Assembly: GCA_050157065.1 (NCBI GenBank)
Contig: CP189573.1
Strand: one strand, 5' to 3'
From: Avipropionibacterium sp050157065
GTDB lineage: Bacteria > Actinomycetota > Actinomycetes > Propionibacteriales > Propionibacteriaceae
Length of the DNA: 64,000 nucleotides
Each line of letters starts with the position of its first letter. Positions within the stretch are counted from its first letter, which is position 1. Position numbers and translations under genes: made by a program. Positions 16,506 to 25,484 of this stretch are shown here, in pieces. The notes under the pieces are model-generated. The model searched no databases and was not told where the DNA came from. It worked only from the letters and a program-made list of their open reading frames with translations.

Positions 16506-18680
16506 CTACTGATTGGGCACCGAGCTGCCGGGCCACGGAAGTGTGTCCAAGCTCGCCAGGGCGGCCTTCAGCGTCGCCGCGAGTCGTCGGTAGTGAGCTG
16601 GATCATCCGCATGCTCGCGCAGCTCCGCGATTTTCTCGTCATAGCCAGCGACGACCGCATCGACGCCGCGATCGAAGTCTTCGCGGACGCCTGCCCAGAA
16701 CGCCGACAAGGCTTCGTGCACCGGAGGGGATGCCTCCGAACGCCTCGTCTTGGGTGTGCCGAGAAGCATGGCCAGCACGACCTTCTTGTGGATCTCACGC
16801 GCAAGCTGCTTGCGCCAATCGCCCCTTACCAATCTGGTCCCGACTACCGCGGTGACGGCCACCGCCGCGAGGCCAAGGGTGATAGGCCCTCCGATTGCGG
16901 CAACAGCAGTGACTGCTGCGGCCCCGCCACCCACGCTGATCCCCAAAGTCGACAGGACGCCTACGCCTTGGGCCACCAAGATGTAGGCACCCAAGTTCCC
17001 CAAGGTCGCGGCGTAGGCCCCGATCGCTCCGACTCCTGCCGCGCCGAGCGCTCCACCGCCGAGACCACCGACAAATCGTGCGCGCATCCCAGGGCCTGCT
17101 CGCAGCTTTCCAGTGGCTCCAGGCAGATCGTCCAGCGTCTTGCTGAGTGAGTCACCGAACCCATCCAGGATAGTGCTGAGTTGTGACGCCTGACGACTCA
17201 GGTCCTTCTCGATCTTGGTTCTGATCGCGGAGTGGATGAGGGCCGGCGCGTTCCTGCTCGCATCCTTCCTCTCCGTGAATCCGCGTCGAATGATCACTTC
17301 GATACGCTCGGGAGTGTAGCTGTCCAGAATGGACTTGGTTGACCCAACGCTGGCCACTGAGAGTTGCTGGATTTGTTCCCGTGCTGCGATCGCCTTGGTG
17401 TCGGTCACCGACATGAACTCCGCGCGGTCCCGCTCCAGAGCGTCTGCGGCTGCTGCGAGCTCGTCAGAGTGTCGAGCTGAATACTCAGCCTCTTCTTGCC
17501 GTTCTGTCAGGGAAGAACGGAGACTTCTGTAGAGGAGGTCAAAGGTCTCTTGGGCAGATGAAATATGCTGTTCAGGCAAGGTGTTCTTGAGCATCGTGCG
17601 AATGTTCTCAAGGAAATCTCTAACACGTTCGCTGTTCTCCGGGGCGAAAGCGGTCATGCGCTGCCTGAGATCAGCGGCGGTGGTCGAACCGTTGGGATCG
17701 ATAGTCCCCATGTGGCGATCCCAACGCTGTGCGGCGCTACTCAACAGTGAGTTCATAGTGCTGGACGATATCCCTGAGTGAGCGTGGGTTGCAGTCACAG
17801 CAACCCGACTTAGCCACGACTCGGATGTTTGAGACTCGGAGCGCAACATATTGACAGCCTCGGTTAGCTGCGTCAAAGAGGTGCCGTCCAGGAAGCCGTT
17901 GCACGAGTCGGCGAAGATCACCGCTTCGAATCGAGCGATCTCAGTCAGGCCGATGCTGTCCATTGACTCGCCGAAGCCAGGCATGTCGATCAACGTGCAG
18001 GACCGCAGGACGGGCGCATCACAGAACGCCAAGGCGAGCCCTTCGTCGTGGGTCACTTCGTCGCGCTCAAGCAGATCGAAGGAGCCCGCTCGGCCCATGT
18101 GCTGGCGAAAGTGGTCTCGTTCACGCCAGCGGCGCATGTCGAGTCCGTGCCTCATCAGGATGACGTCGTGCTCGATGAACGGTGGTCGGTCCTCCGTGTG
18201 CATCACGTACGTGGGAAGCCACGTCTGGGGCTGGAACCCAGTCGGGAGGTGGCGTTCGCCGAGGAGTGTGTTGATGAGCGTCGTCTTGCCAGCATCGAAC
18301 TTGCCCAAGAGAGCGACACGCGGCTTCTCGCGGAAGGATCTGGTCAGGTCGCTGACTGACTGTGCCGCGTCTTCATCGACCCCACTGAGCTGGCCATCCT
18401 CGACAACACTGTGGATTGTGTCCAACTGTTCACGCAGCGAGGCGTACGGACTCCCTACATCGACACCGGGGAGGTCGGGTCCTTCAACGACCATTTGGGT
18501 CTGACCTAGGATCCGCAGCATCGCCAGATACGCACCGGCTGGGACTGACTCAGGGTCTCGCTCATACCGTGAGACCTTTGATTGATCCCAGGTCTCCTGC
18601 GGTTGCAGGTGCCCAAGTTGCTCGGCCAACTGCTGTTGGCTCAGCCCCGCTGCTTCGCGGAGCGACTTCAAGTCTTCCAT
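16506..18680 (-). CDS. Dynamin-like GTPase with an N-terminal XRE-type helix-turn-helix
   Basis: 724 residues from ATG 18680. Residues 1-60 form an XRE/Cro-type HTH (LREAAGLSQQQLAEQLG and SKVSRYERD). The P-loop GKFDAGKTT is at 126-134 (Lys132) and the switch II motif DMPGFGES at 232-239. The expected G4 motif (N/T-K-x-D) is replaced by TATHAHS. A long helical middle and a strongly hydrophobic Gly/Ala-rich stretch (about 540-635) before a basic helix suggest membrane insertion. Bacterial dynamin-like proteins remodel or guard membranes, and several act in phage defence. Fusion to a DNA-binding domain is unusual and could give autoregulation or DNA sensing. It lies 36 bp after the small gene at 18716 and is probably transcribed with it. 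Confidence 0.8.
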   Translation of the reverse strand: MEDLKSLREAAGLSQQQLAEQLGHLQPQETWDQSKVSRYERDPESVPAGAYLAMLRILGQTQMVVEGPDLPGVDVGSPYASLREQLDTIHSVVEDGQLSGVDEDAAQSVSDLTRSFREKPRVALLGKFDAGKTTLINTLLGERHLPTGFQPQTWLPTYVMHTEDRPPFIEHDVILMRHGLDMRRWRERDHFRQHMGRAGSFDLLERDEVTHDEGLALAFCDAPVLRSCTLIDMPGFGESMDSIGLTEIARFEAVIFADSCNGFLDGTSLTQLTEAVNMLRSESQTSESWLSRVAVTATHAHSGISSSTMNSLLSSAAQRWDRHMGTIDPNGSTTAADLRQRMTAFAPENSERVRDFLENIRTMLKNTLPEQHISSAQETFDLLYRSLRSSLTERQEEAEYSARHSDELAAAADALERDRAEFMSVTDTKAIAAREQIQQLSVASVGSTKSILDSYTPERIEVIIRRGFTERKDASRNAPALIHSAIRTKIEKDLSRQASQLSTILDGFGDSLSKTLDDLPGATGKLRAGPGMRARFVGGLGGGALGAAGVGAIGAYAATLGNLGAYILVAQGVGVLSTLGISVGGGAAAVTAVAAIGGPITLGLAAVAVTAVVGTRLVRGDWRKQLAREIHKKVVLAMLLGTPKTRRSEASPPVHEALSAFWAGVREDFDRGVDAVVAGYDEKIAELREHADDPAHYRRLAATLKAALASLDTLPWPGSSVPNQ

Positions 18681-18715
18681 GAGGTCTCCATTTCATATGA
18701 GTGGTTGGAGGGATG

Positions 18716-19024
18716 TCAGTCAGTGAGGCCCAGCCCGAACGCCGAGATCAGTGCGCGATGAAGATCATTGACGACCTTCATGATCTTGCCGGGGAGGCCC
18801 GGAAGGTTGGCAGCCCACGTCAGAAACTGGTCGATGAGGATCGCCACTTCGGTGTGCGACCGGCGAACGTCGGCGTACCACTCGGCGAGGCGCCAGCTCG
18901 CAGACGCAACCTCGTGCGCGAGGTGTGTGCAGCGCTGCCCGAACTGGACGAGCAACTTCTGCAACTTGGCGACCAGAGTGTCGAGCAGGTTCTCTTCGGC
19001 GTAGCTGAAGGCGTACGTGGTCAT
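18716..19024 (-). CDS. Small all-helical partner of the HTH-dynamin gene
   Basis: 102 residues from ATG 19024, chosen because GGGAG precedes it and the protein character begins there (MTTYAFSYAEENLLDTLVAK). The sequence is almost entirely helical with heptad-like hydrophobics, a central W-x-x-x-W (WRLAEWYADV) and a hydrophobic C-terminal helix (LDQ-like FLTWAANLPGLPGKI). I find no named family. The size and tryptophan spacing loosely recall WXG100-like helical hairpins, but there is no W-x-G. It is the first gene of the operon with the HTH-dynamin, which makes a regulator or adaptor of that GTPase a reasonable guess. Confidence 0.6.
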   Translation of the reverse strand: MTTYAFSYAEENLLDTLVAKLQKLLVQFGQRCTHLAHEVASASWRLAEWYADVRRSHTEVAILIDQFLTWAANLPGLPGKIMKVVNDLHRALISAFGLGLTD

Positions 19025-19494
19025 GCTGATACTCCCTTGTGGTGGGGCCCGTCCGTAGGGGCGAGGGCCGCTGCTGGGTGTGAAGATCGTAGTGCTCCAA
19101 GCGTATTCCACATAGGGGCCTGAATGCAAGCCAGTCATGTGGAATCTGCTTGAACTGGGTGCGGTACGGGCTGGAGCCCATCACTGGCGCTGCCACGGCG
19201 GCGTCACGCGGCAGTCGGCGACCAGGTCCAAGTAGCCTCGACGGTGGCAGGTTGCGATCCTTGCCGAGGAGGCGCTACATAGACCTGTTGGTACCCAGAT
19301 CGGGTACTCCTAGGGCACGCAACGCCTGGCCACGCAGGTGGTGCTGGCACCAGATGACTCAGCTGACCGAAGGGATCTGGGGGCCGATTCGCACGGTTGG
19401 AGTGGCCCGACGGGCCAACAGTGCATGCTCAGCACTGTCCAGCGTCCGTAGCAGGGATGCTGTGGCTGCGTGGGTCGGACGGGTGGCAGAAGGG
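19025..19494. other. 470-base gap without a recognisable gene
   Basis: Neither strand shows a reading frame with convincing protein character, tRNA or named RNA. The left part (19,025-19,150) is the promoter region of the small-protein/HTH-dynamin operon and holds a 9-bp inverted repeat. The rest, toward the 3' end of the membrane protein gene at 19495, shows nothing I can interpret. Confidence 0.5.
19105..19145. promoter_or_regulatory. 9-bp inverted repeat upstream of the small-protein/HTH-dynamin operon
   Basis: ATTCCACAT at 19105-19113 and its exact complement ATGTGGAAT at 19137-19145 are separated by 23 bases, so the half-site centres are 32 bp apart, about three helical turns. The pair lies 80-120 bases before the operon start at 19024. 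Because the downstream gene encodes an XRE-type DNA-binding domain, an autoregulatory operator is plausible. A hairpin RNA is the alternative. Confidence 0.45.
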
Positions 19495-19989
19495 TCAGGA
19501 GTTCCTGACGGCCAGCTCGTCGAGCGGGCAGCGTGCCCCGGACTCCTCGAGGCGACGTCGTACGCGGAGCAGCCGGTTGGCGGTGGGCCACGTGTTGATC
19601 ATGACTGCGGCCGCGGCGACTCCCATGCCGGACAGCACGACGATCGCGTGGACGTCGGCGCTGAAGGCCAGGAGCAGCAGGATCATCGCCGCCGCCTCGC
19701 ACAGCGCCGCCTGAACAAGGCTCAGTGTCTGCAGCCGGGCCATCCCGTCGCTCACGGGCCTGGGAGTGCCGCGGGGGAGCGGCTTGACGATCACCGGGAG
19801 CACGAACCAGGCAGCGATGCCGCCGATGACCGAGAGCAGGATGCAGAACCCGAGCTGGGACGGGACGATCCGGTCTGACTGGGGCAGGATCATCATGGCG
19901 ACGACGCCGAGCGCGATCGCGCCGCCGGCCATCGACCCCATGAGCATTCTGAGTACCTTGATCTGCTGTTGGACTGCGGCGGCGGTCAT
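19495..19989 (-). CDS. Four-helix membrane protein of unknown function
   Basis: 164 residues from ATG 19989, with AGGTGAG seven bases before; GTG 20001 is an alternative. Four hydrophobic helices are visible at roughly residues 18-40, 47-68, 85-108 and 115-135. The N-terminus (MTAAAVQQQIKVLRMLMGSM) and the charged C-terminus (LLRVRRRLEESGARC) face the cytoplasm by the positive-inside rule. No family is recognised. It is transcribed on the same strand as the EEP-family gene just upstream (20024). Confidence 0.65.
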   Translation of the reverse strand: MTAAAVQQQIKVLRMLMGSMAGGAIALGVVAMMILPQSDRIVPSQLGFCILLSVIGGIAAWFVLPVIVKPLPRGTPRPVSDGMARLQTLSLVQAALCEAAAMILLLLAFSADVHAIVVLSGMGVAAAAVMINTWPTANRLLRVRRRLEESGARCPLDELAVRNS

Positions 19990-20023
19990 GTCGTTGCTCA
20001 CCTGTCCAACCCTACGGGGAGGC

Positions 20024-20923
20024 TCAGCGGCCGGCGAAGCCGTGGCGCAGCGTGGAGCGCGCCCGCAGCAGGTGATGTCCGGCCGGGCTGTCCGCATACT
20101 CCATCGTGGCGGCGGTGCCCCACGGGGTCCGGTTCGCCGACATGAACACGTAGTCAATGCGCCGGTTCTTGTCGGTGGTCGGCTTCGTCAGACGCCGAGT
20201 GCGCTCCAGCTGGGACACGTCGTGGAACGCCCCGTTGCCGCCGACCGCCGGACCCATGATCAGGTTCATGTCGGCCGCGTGCTCCTCGTTGCCCGGCTCG
20301 GAGGTGAGGTTGAAGTCACCGCCGACGATGACCGCCCAGTTGGCCTCCCGGTACGGCGCGGTGTGGTCCATGATCGAGCCGACCTGCGGGGCCCGCTCCG
20401 GCTGCGTGCCACGCCCACCCGACGTCGGATACGCCGACAGGTGGGTCGAGCAGCCCAGCGTCGGAATGCCCCGCTGCCGGAACTCGACACACGCCATGCC
20501 GAACTTCTCCACCCCGTCGGCATTGTTGTTGGGGTAGTCGACCACCAAGGTCGGCCCATTCGGCGCCCGGGTGTGGATCACCGCCTCGCCGATGAAGTCG
20601 CCGTAGCAGCCGGGATTGTTCTTGCCGCCGAAATGACGCTTGCGCGGGTGGAAGGCCATCGTCCAGTTCGGCTTGCTGCGCTGCAGTTCGGTGAACCAGG
20701 GCAGGCACACCTCCTGGACGGCGACCAGGTCGGGCTGGAACTCCTCGATGTGCTGCAACAAGAAGTCCCAGGCCTCGGGGACATGGTCGGTGTTGTGCTG
20801 GATCACGCGGATCGGAGCAGCCTGGGCTCCCCGGCCACCCGACCCGGGGGCGGCGACAGCAGTCACGGTGACGGTCAGCAGGGCAGTCACACAGGTGACG
20901 GCCAACAGCAGGATTCGGCGCAT
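20024..20923 (-). CDS. Secreted endonuclease/exonuclease/phosphatase (EEP) family protein
   Basis: 299 residues. An N-terminal signal peptide (MRRILLLAVTCVTALLTVTV then AVA-A) precedes the EEP fold: QHNTD at the start, QEVC with the metal-binding Glu, THLSAY, GGDFNL near the middle, and IDYVFM followed by a C-terminal His (AGHHLL). These are the usual metal and catalytic positions of DNase I/sphingomyelinase-type phosphodiesterases. Export makes an extracellular nuclease or phosphodiesterase likely, with the substrate unknown. The gene is single, and the following membrane protein gene may be co-transcribed. Confidence 0.8.
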   Translation of the reverse strand: MRRILLLAVTCVTALLTVTVTAVAAPGSGGRGAQAAPIRVIQHNTDHVPEAWDFLLQHIEEFQPDLVAVQEVCLPWFTELQRSKPNWTMAFHPRKRHFGGKNNPGCYGDFIGEAVIHTRAPNGPTLVVDYPNNNADGVEKFGMACVEFRQRGIPTLGCSTHLSAYPTSGGRGTQPERAPQVGSIMDHTAPYREANWAVIVGGDFNLTSEPGNEEHAADMNLIMGPAVGGNGAFHDVSQLERTRRLTKPTTDKNRRIDYVFMSANRTPWGTAATMEYADSPAGHHLLRARSTLRHGFAGR

Positions 20924-21108
20924 GGGGGAACGCTATGGCGGCATCGACGACCGGTGGGCGACGCAGAAGTGACCAGCACGCGACGAATGGACGACACTCT
21001 CGCGACGTGGACGATCGCGCATGCGTCCAAGACTCCTCAGCATGGCTCACCGTCTCCGAGTGGAGTCAACTGGGGTGCACCAACAGCCACACGCGCCAGG
21101 AGGAAGTC

Positions 21109-21740
21109 ATGAAGGTCATCGTCTTCGGAGGCACCGGCACCGTCGGGCGGCTCGTCGTCGACCAGGCCGTGCAGCAGGGCCACCAGGTCACCGTGTTCAC
21201 CCGCGATGCGGCCACAGTCCCCCGATCCGAGCCCGGTCGAACCGTCGTCGAGGGAAACGTGTTCGACGCCGAGGCACTGGCACCGGTGGTCGCCGGTCAT
21301 GACGCCGTCGTCGTCGCCCTCGGCGCCGGTAGCCGCGGCGGGGTGCGTGCCCGCGGCACGGCGGCGGTGATCGCGGCGATGCAGGCCAGTGGGGTCCGCC
21401 GACTGATCGTCCAGTCCACCCTCGGGGTCGGCGACAGCCGCGGCAACCTCACCTTCTTCTGGAAGTACGTGATGTTCGGCGTATTGCTGCGCAGGGCGTA
21501 CGCCGACCACGTCGAGCAGGAGCGGTTGACCCGGGCCAGCGGTCTTGACTGGACGATCGTCCGGCCGGCGGCCTTCACCGACGGGCCGCGCACCGGGAAG
21601 TACCGCGCGGCTTCGGGCCCCACGACCGGGCCAGTGTGAAGATCTCCCGCGCCGACGTCGCCGAGTTCATCGTCGAGCAACTTGCCGACGCCACCTGGCT
21701 GCACCGCACACCCGCACAGGCGTACGCCCGAGGGTCATGA
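21109..21740 (+). pseudogene. NAD(P)H-binding SDR-like oxidoreductase, frameshifted near the end
   Basis: ATG 21109 follows CAGGAGGAA. The Rossmann signature GGTGTVGRLV is at residues 7-16, and the body (VQSTLGVGD, WTIVRPAAFTDGP) matches atypical SDR/NmrA-like flavin-reductase proteins. As read, the frame stops at 21639 (176 residues). A one-base shift near 21606-21612 restores GFGPHDRASVKISRADVAEF and a tail ending at 21740, the normal ~210-residue length. The AraC regulator gene is convergent just downstream and also frameshifted. The enzyme would reduce or bind a small substrate with NAD(P)H; the substrate is unknown. Confidence 0.65.
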
Positions 21741-21754
21741 TCAACAGGTCGGGC

Positions 21755-22709
21755 CTACCCCGTCTGCGATCCGGCCGTGGCCGACCGCGTACGGTGCTCG
21801 GTCGGGCTGATGCCGCGCTCCCGCTTGAACGCCGTGCTGAGGGCGAACGCACTGCTGTAGCCGACCTCGCGGGCCACCGCCTCGATGGTGGTGTCCGACT
21901 CCAAGAGTCGGTCGGCTGCGATGGCGAGCCGCCAGCCCGTCAGGTAGGCCATCGGTGGTTCGCCGACCAGGTCGGTGAACCGGCGTGCCAACGCCGCCCG
22001 TGACAGGGCGACCCGGTCGGCCAGTTCGGCCACCGTCCACGGATGCGCCGGCTCGGAGTGCAACAGGGTCAGCACGGGACCGATCACCGCGTCGCGCTGG
22101 GCCGCGTACCAGCCGACCCGGGCCGACCCGGGCCGGGTGTGCCAGGCCCGCAGCACGGCGACCAGCAACACGTCGAAGAGCCGGTCCAGGACCGCACCCT
22201 GGCCGGGCTCGTCCTTCACGATCTCGTCACCGAGTACGTCGACCAGCGGGCTGTCAAGGGCGTTGGCGGGGACGTGGATGACCGGCGGCAGCGCGGCGAG
22301 CAGTCGGTGGCTCAGCTCACCGCGGAGTTGGTAGCAGCCCAGCAGCAGCCGGGTCGACCCGTCGGGATCGTTGCCCCATCGGCGCAGTCCCAGATCGAGG
22401 TCGGCGGTGCGGTCCTCACCGGTCGGGGTGATCGAGCGCATCCCCGGCCGGATGATCACGTCGGGTGGGGTGTGCGGGGTGTCGGCGACGGTGACCGGTT
22501 CCGTACCGCGCGCGATCAACACGTCGCCGGCCCGCGCCTCGACCGGATCACCTGCGTCCGGGGTGAACCAGACGGTGCCGCTGATCACCGCCACCAGGCC
22601 CAACGGGGACTCGTCGGCGAGCCGGATCGACCACGGCGCTCAGGCTGGCCCGCAGCAGATAGGCGTCGCGACCGCGCGGGCCGTCGAGCAGTCGGGACAG
22701 GGCATCCAC
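21755..22709 (-). pseudogene. AraC-family regulator with cupin N-terminus, frameshifted
   Basis: GTG 22709 starts DALSRLLDGPRGRDAYLLRA, the usual beginning of cupin_6 AraC proteins. Near 22636-22641 the frame breaks, and a two-base loss in a GC run would explain it. It continues as WSIRLADESPLGLVAVISG to the C-terminal double HTH (VAELADRVALSRAALARRF and IEAVAREVGYSSAFALSTAF), ending at 21755. The family activates or represses neighbouring metabolic genes, most likely the adjacent convergent SDR. The long downstream frame alone (282 residues) could still make a truncated protein from an internal start. Confidence 0.7.
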
Positions 22710-22793
22710 CGGTCGAGTCTAGGCGGATTTCCCTGCAGGTGACGGGAAGGTAACGTACCGCCCACGGTCACCGTCCAGCTGGAGGAGAGAACC

Positions 22794-24317
22794 GTGACAG
22801 AACAGTCCGCCGAGCCACGGGTGGCTGCCGCGATCGTGTTGGCGGCCGGGAGCGGCACCCGGATGAAGTCGGTGAAGTCCAAGCTGCTCCACGAGGTCGC
22901 CGGACGGTCCCTGGTCAGCCACGCGATCCGCTCGGGTGAGTCGATCGGCCCCGACCGCCTGGTCGTGGTGGTGGGCAAGCTCCGCGAGCAGGTCGAACCG
23001 CACCTGGCCGAGGTGGCGCCGGAGGTGACGATCGTCCCGCAGACCGACGACGGGTACGGCACCGGCCACGCCATGCGGTGTGCGATGTCGGCCCTGGGCG
23101 AGGTGACCGGTGAGGTGCTGGTGGTCGGCGGTGACGTCCCGATGCTGCAGCCGGAGACGCTGGCCGAGATGGTGGCCGCTCACCGGGCCGAACGGGCCGC
23201 GATCACCGTGCTGACCGCACGGGTCCCCGACCCGACCGGGTACGGCCGGATCATCCGCGGCGCGGACGGTGGGGTCGACCGGATCGTCGAGCAGAAGCGC
23301 GGCACCGCCGAGGAGTTGGAGGTCGACGAGATCAACTCCTCGATCTACCTCTTCGACGGCAGCGTGCTCACCGACGGCCTGGCCCGGCTCACCGACGACA
23401 ACGCGGCCGGGGAGTACCAGCTGACCGACGTGATCGGGATGGCCCGGGAGGCAGGCCGTCGGGTGTCGGCGTACCTCACCACCGACACCTGGCAGACCGA
23501 GGGCGTCAATGACCGGGTCCAGCTGGCCGCCATGCACGCGGAGATGAACCGGCGGATCCTGCGACGCTGGATGCTCGCCGGGGTGACGATCCTCGACCCC
23601 GCGACGACCTGGATCCACGACGCCGTCGAGCTCGCCACCGACGTCACGCTGTTGCCGAACACCTCCCTGGAAGGTGCCACCTCGGTCGCGTCGGGGGCCG
23701 TGATCGGCCCGGACACGACCTTGCTCGACTGCGAGGTGGGGGCCGGTGCGCGGGTCGTACGGTCACAGGCGCAGCTTGTCGTGATCGGGCCGGGCGCCAC
23801 CGTCGGTCCGTACTCCTTCCTCCGTCCCGGCAGTGAGCTCGGGGACGGGTCGAAGGTCGGTGCGTTCGTGGAGACCAAGAACACCAAGCTCGGTGCCGGT
23901 GCGAAGGCGCCACACCTGAGCTACCTGGGCGACGGGGTCATCGGGGAGGGCGCCAACATCGGCGCGGGGGTGATCTTCGCCAACTACGACGGGGTCAGCA
24001 AGGGGACGACCACCGTCGGCCGGAGCTCCTTCATCGGCAGCAACAGCACACTCGTGGCGCCGCGGGACGTGGCCGACGGGGCCTACGTCGCCGCCGGCTC
24101 GATCGTCACCAATGACGTCGAGTCGGGCCAGCTGGCGGTGGCGCGTGGACAGCAGCGCAACATCAATGGTTGGGTGGGCAGGAAGAGGCCGGGCACCACG
24201 ACCGCGGCCGCCGCCGAGGCCGCCGGCAACCAGACCAGTTCCAGCAGTGACACCGGGGACGACACCGGGAACCCCACTGCGAACGACACAGGAATCGACA
24301 CAGGGGAGCGCGCGTGA
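22794..24317 (+). CDS. glmU: Bifunctional UDP-GlcNAc pyrophosphorylase / GlcN-1-P acetyltransferase
   Basis: 507 residues from GTG 22794 after GGAGGAG. The uridyltransferase domain opens with LAAGSGTRMKSVKSKLLHEV (nucleotide-binding loop). The second half is a left-handed beta-helix of hexapeptide repeats with FLRPGSELGDGSKVGAFVE and NIGAGVIFANYDG, the acetyltransferase active-site region. The C-terminal tail is Thr/Gly/Asp-rich and variable. It makes UDP-GlcNAc for peptidoglycan and, in mycothiol producers, for mycothiol. The stop overlaps the prs start (GTGA), giving a cell-wall/PRPP operon conserved across Actinomycetota. Confidence 0.97.
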   Translation: MTEQSAEPRVAAAIVLAAGSGTRMKSVKSKLLHEVAGRSLVSHAIRSGESIGPDRLVVVVGKLREQVEPHLAEVAPEVTIVPQTDDGYGTGHAMRCAMSALGEVTGEVLVVGGDVPMLQPETLAEMVAAHRAERAAITVLTARVPDPTGYGRIIRGADGGVDRIVEQKRGTAEELEVDEINSSIYLFDGSVLTDGLARLTDDNAAGEYQLTDVIGMAREAGRRVSAYLTTDTWQTEGVNDRVQLAAMHAEMNRRILRRWMLAGVTILDPATTWIHDAVELATDVTLLPNTSLEGATSVASGAVIGPDTTLLDCEVGAGARVVRSQAQLVVIGPGATVGPYSFLRPGSELGDGSKVGAFVETKNTKLGAGAKAPHLSYLGDGVIGEGANIGAGVIFANYDGVSKGTTTVGRSSFIGSNSTLVAPRDVADGAYVAAGSIVTNDVESGQLAVARGQQRNINGWVGRKRPGTTTAAAAEAAGNQTSSSSDTGDDTGNPTANDTGIDTGERA

Positions 24318-25291
24318 CCGGGGTGAAGCAGCCCAACGAGAAACACCTGATGCTGTTCACGGGGCGTGCACACCCCGAACTGGCCGAGGAGGTCGCGCAG
24401 CTGCTCGGGGTGGACATCGTCCCGACCCGTGCGTTGACGTACGCGAACTCCGAGATCTACGTGCGGTTCGAAGAATCCGTCCGCGGCTCCGACGCGTTCG
24501 TGATGCAGAGCCACGCCGCCCCGGTGAACGAATGGCTGATGGAGCAGTTGATCATGATCGACGCGCTGAAGCGCGCGTCGGCCAAGCGGATCACGGTGGT
24601 GTCGCCGTTCTACCCGTACGCCCGGCAGGACAAGAAGCACGCCGGCCGCGAGCCGATCTCCGCGCGGCTGGTCGCCGACCTGTACAAGACCGCCGGCGCC
24701 AACCGGCTGATGTCGGTCGACCTGCACGCCGCCCAGATCCAGGGCTTCTTCGACGGACCGGTCGACCACCTGTGGTCGCTGCCGGTGCTGGCCGACTACG
24801 TGTCCGAGCACTACGACGCCTCGGAGATGACCATCGTGTCGCCCGACGCCGGCCGCGTGCGGCTCGCCGACATGTGGACCGACCGGCTCGGCAGCCCGCT
24901 GGCCATCATCCACAAGCGGCGCGACCCCGACGTCGCCAACCAGGTCGCGGTGCACGAGGTCGTCGGTGACGTCGAGGGTCGGGTCTGCCTGCTGGTGGAC
25001 GACATGATCGACACCGCCGGCACCATCTGCCAGGCCGCCGAGGCGTTGGTCGCCAGGGGCGCCAAGAAGGTGATCGCGGCCACCACCCACGCGGTGCTGT
25101 CCGGTCCGGCGGTGGAGCGGCTGCGCGACTCGGCGTTCGAGGAGGTCATCGTGACCAACACCCTCCCGATCCCCGAGGAGCGTCGGTTCGAGGGGCTGAC
25201 CGAGCTGTCGATCGCACCGCTCATCTCGCGGGCGATCTCGGCGGTGTTCACCGACGGTTCGGTGACCTCGCTGTTCAACGGCGCACCCTGA
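24314..25291 (+). CDS. prs: Ribose-phosphate pyrophosphokinase
   Basis: 325 residues from GTG 24314, coupled to glmU. Recognisable elements are the N-terminal MLFTGRAHPELAEEVA, the ATP-site PYARQDKKHAGREPIS, the SVDLHAAQIQGFFDGPVDHL region, and the PRPP loop VDDMIDTAGT at about 228-237. The enzyme makes PRPP from ribose 5-phosphate and ATP for purine, pyrimidine, histidine and tryptophan synthesis. Length and motifs are normal for the family. Confidence 0.97.
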   Translation: MTGVKQPNEKHLMLFTGRAHPELAEEVAQLLGVDIVPTRALTYANSEIYVRFEESVRGSDAFVMQSHAAPVNEWLMEQLIMIDALKRASAKRITVVSPFYPYARQDKKHAGREPISARLVADLYKTAGANRLMSVDLHAAQIQGFFDGPVDHLWSLPVLADYVSEHYDASEMTIVSPDAGRVRLADMWTDRLGSPLAIIHKRRDPDVANQVAVHEVVGDVEGRVCLLVDDMIDTAGTICQAAEALVARGAKKVIAATTHAVLSGPAVERLRDSAFEEVIVTNTLPIPEERRFEGLTELSIAPLISRAISAVFTDGSVTSLFNGAP

Positions 25292-25304
25292 GCGCTCCGT
25301 CGAC

Positions 25305-25334
25305 TTGGCCGGAACGAGCCGACCACGATAAGGT
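25305..25334 (+). promoter_or_regulatory. Predicted housekeeping-sigma promoter before rplY
   Basis: TTGGCC at 25305-25310 and TAAGGT at 25329-25334 are 18 bases apart, a fair match to vegetative sigma boxes, in the 193-base gap between prs and rplY. A short GC-rich imperfect hairpin follows (about 25354-25377) and might attenuate or terminate transcription. Confidence 0.3.
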
Positions 25335-25484
25335 GACTCGGTTGTCTCAGGCGAGGGGCCCGACGTTGTCGGTCCCGTGATCGACTGGCGAGGTTCGCGG
25401 CCGTCCGCGTGCGAGCGCCGCTGCCGCCCCCTCGCCGGTGACCGACACCACGATCCAGGTTCACGTACGTCCAAGGAGTCCGTC

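Noticed and set aside
18716..19024. WXG100-type ESX secretion substrate
   Set aside because: The size and helical character fit, but there is no W-x-G hairpin turn and no ESX genes are nearby.
25354..25377. Possible riboswitch or L25 autoregulatory leader before rplY
   Set aside because: Only a short imperfect hairpin is visible; no known aptamer core could be recognised.
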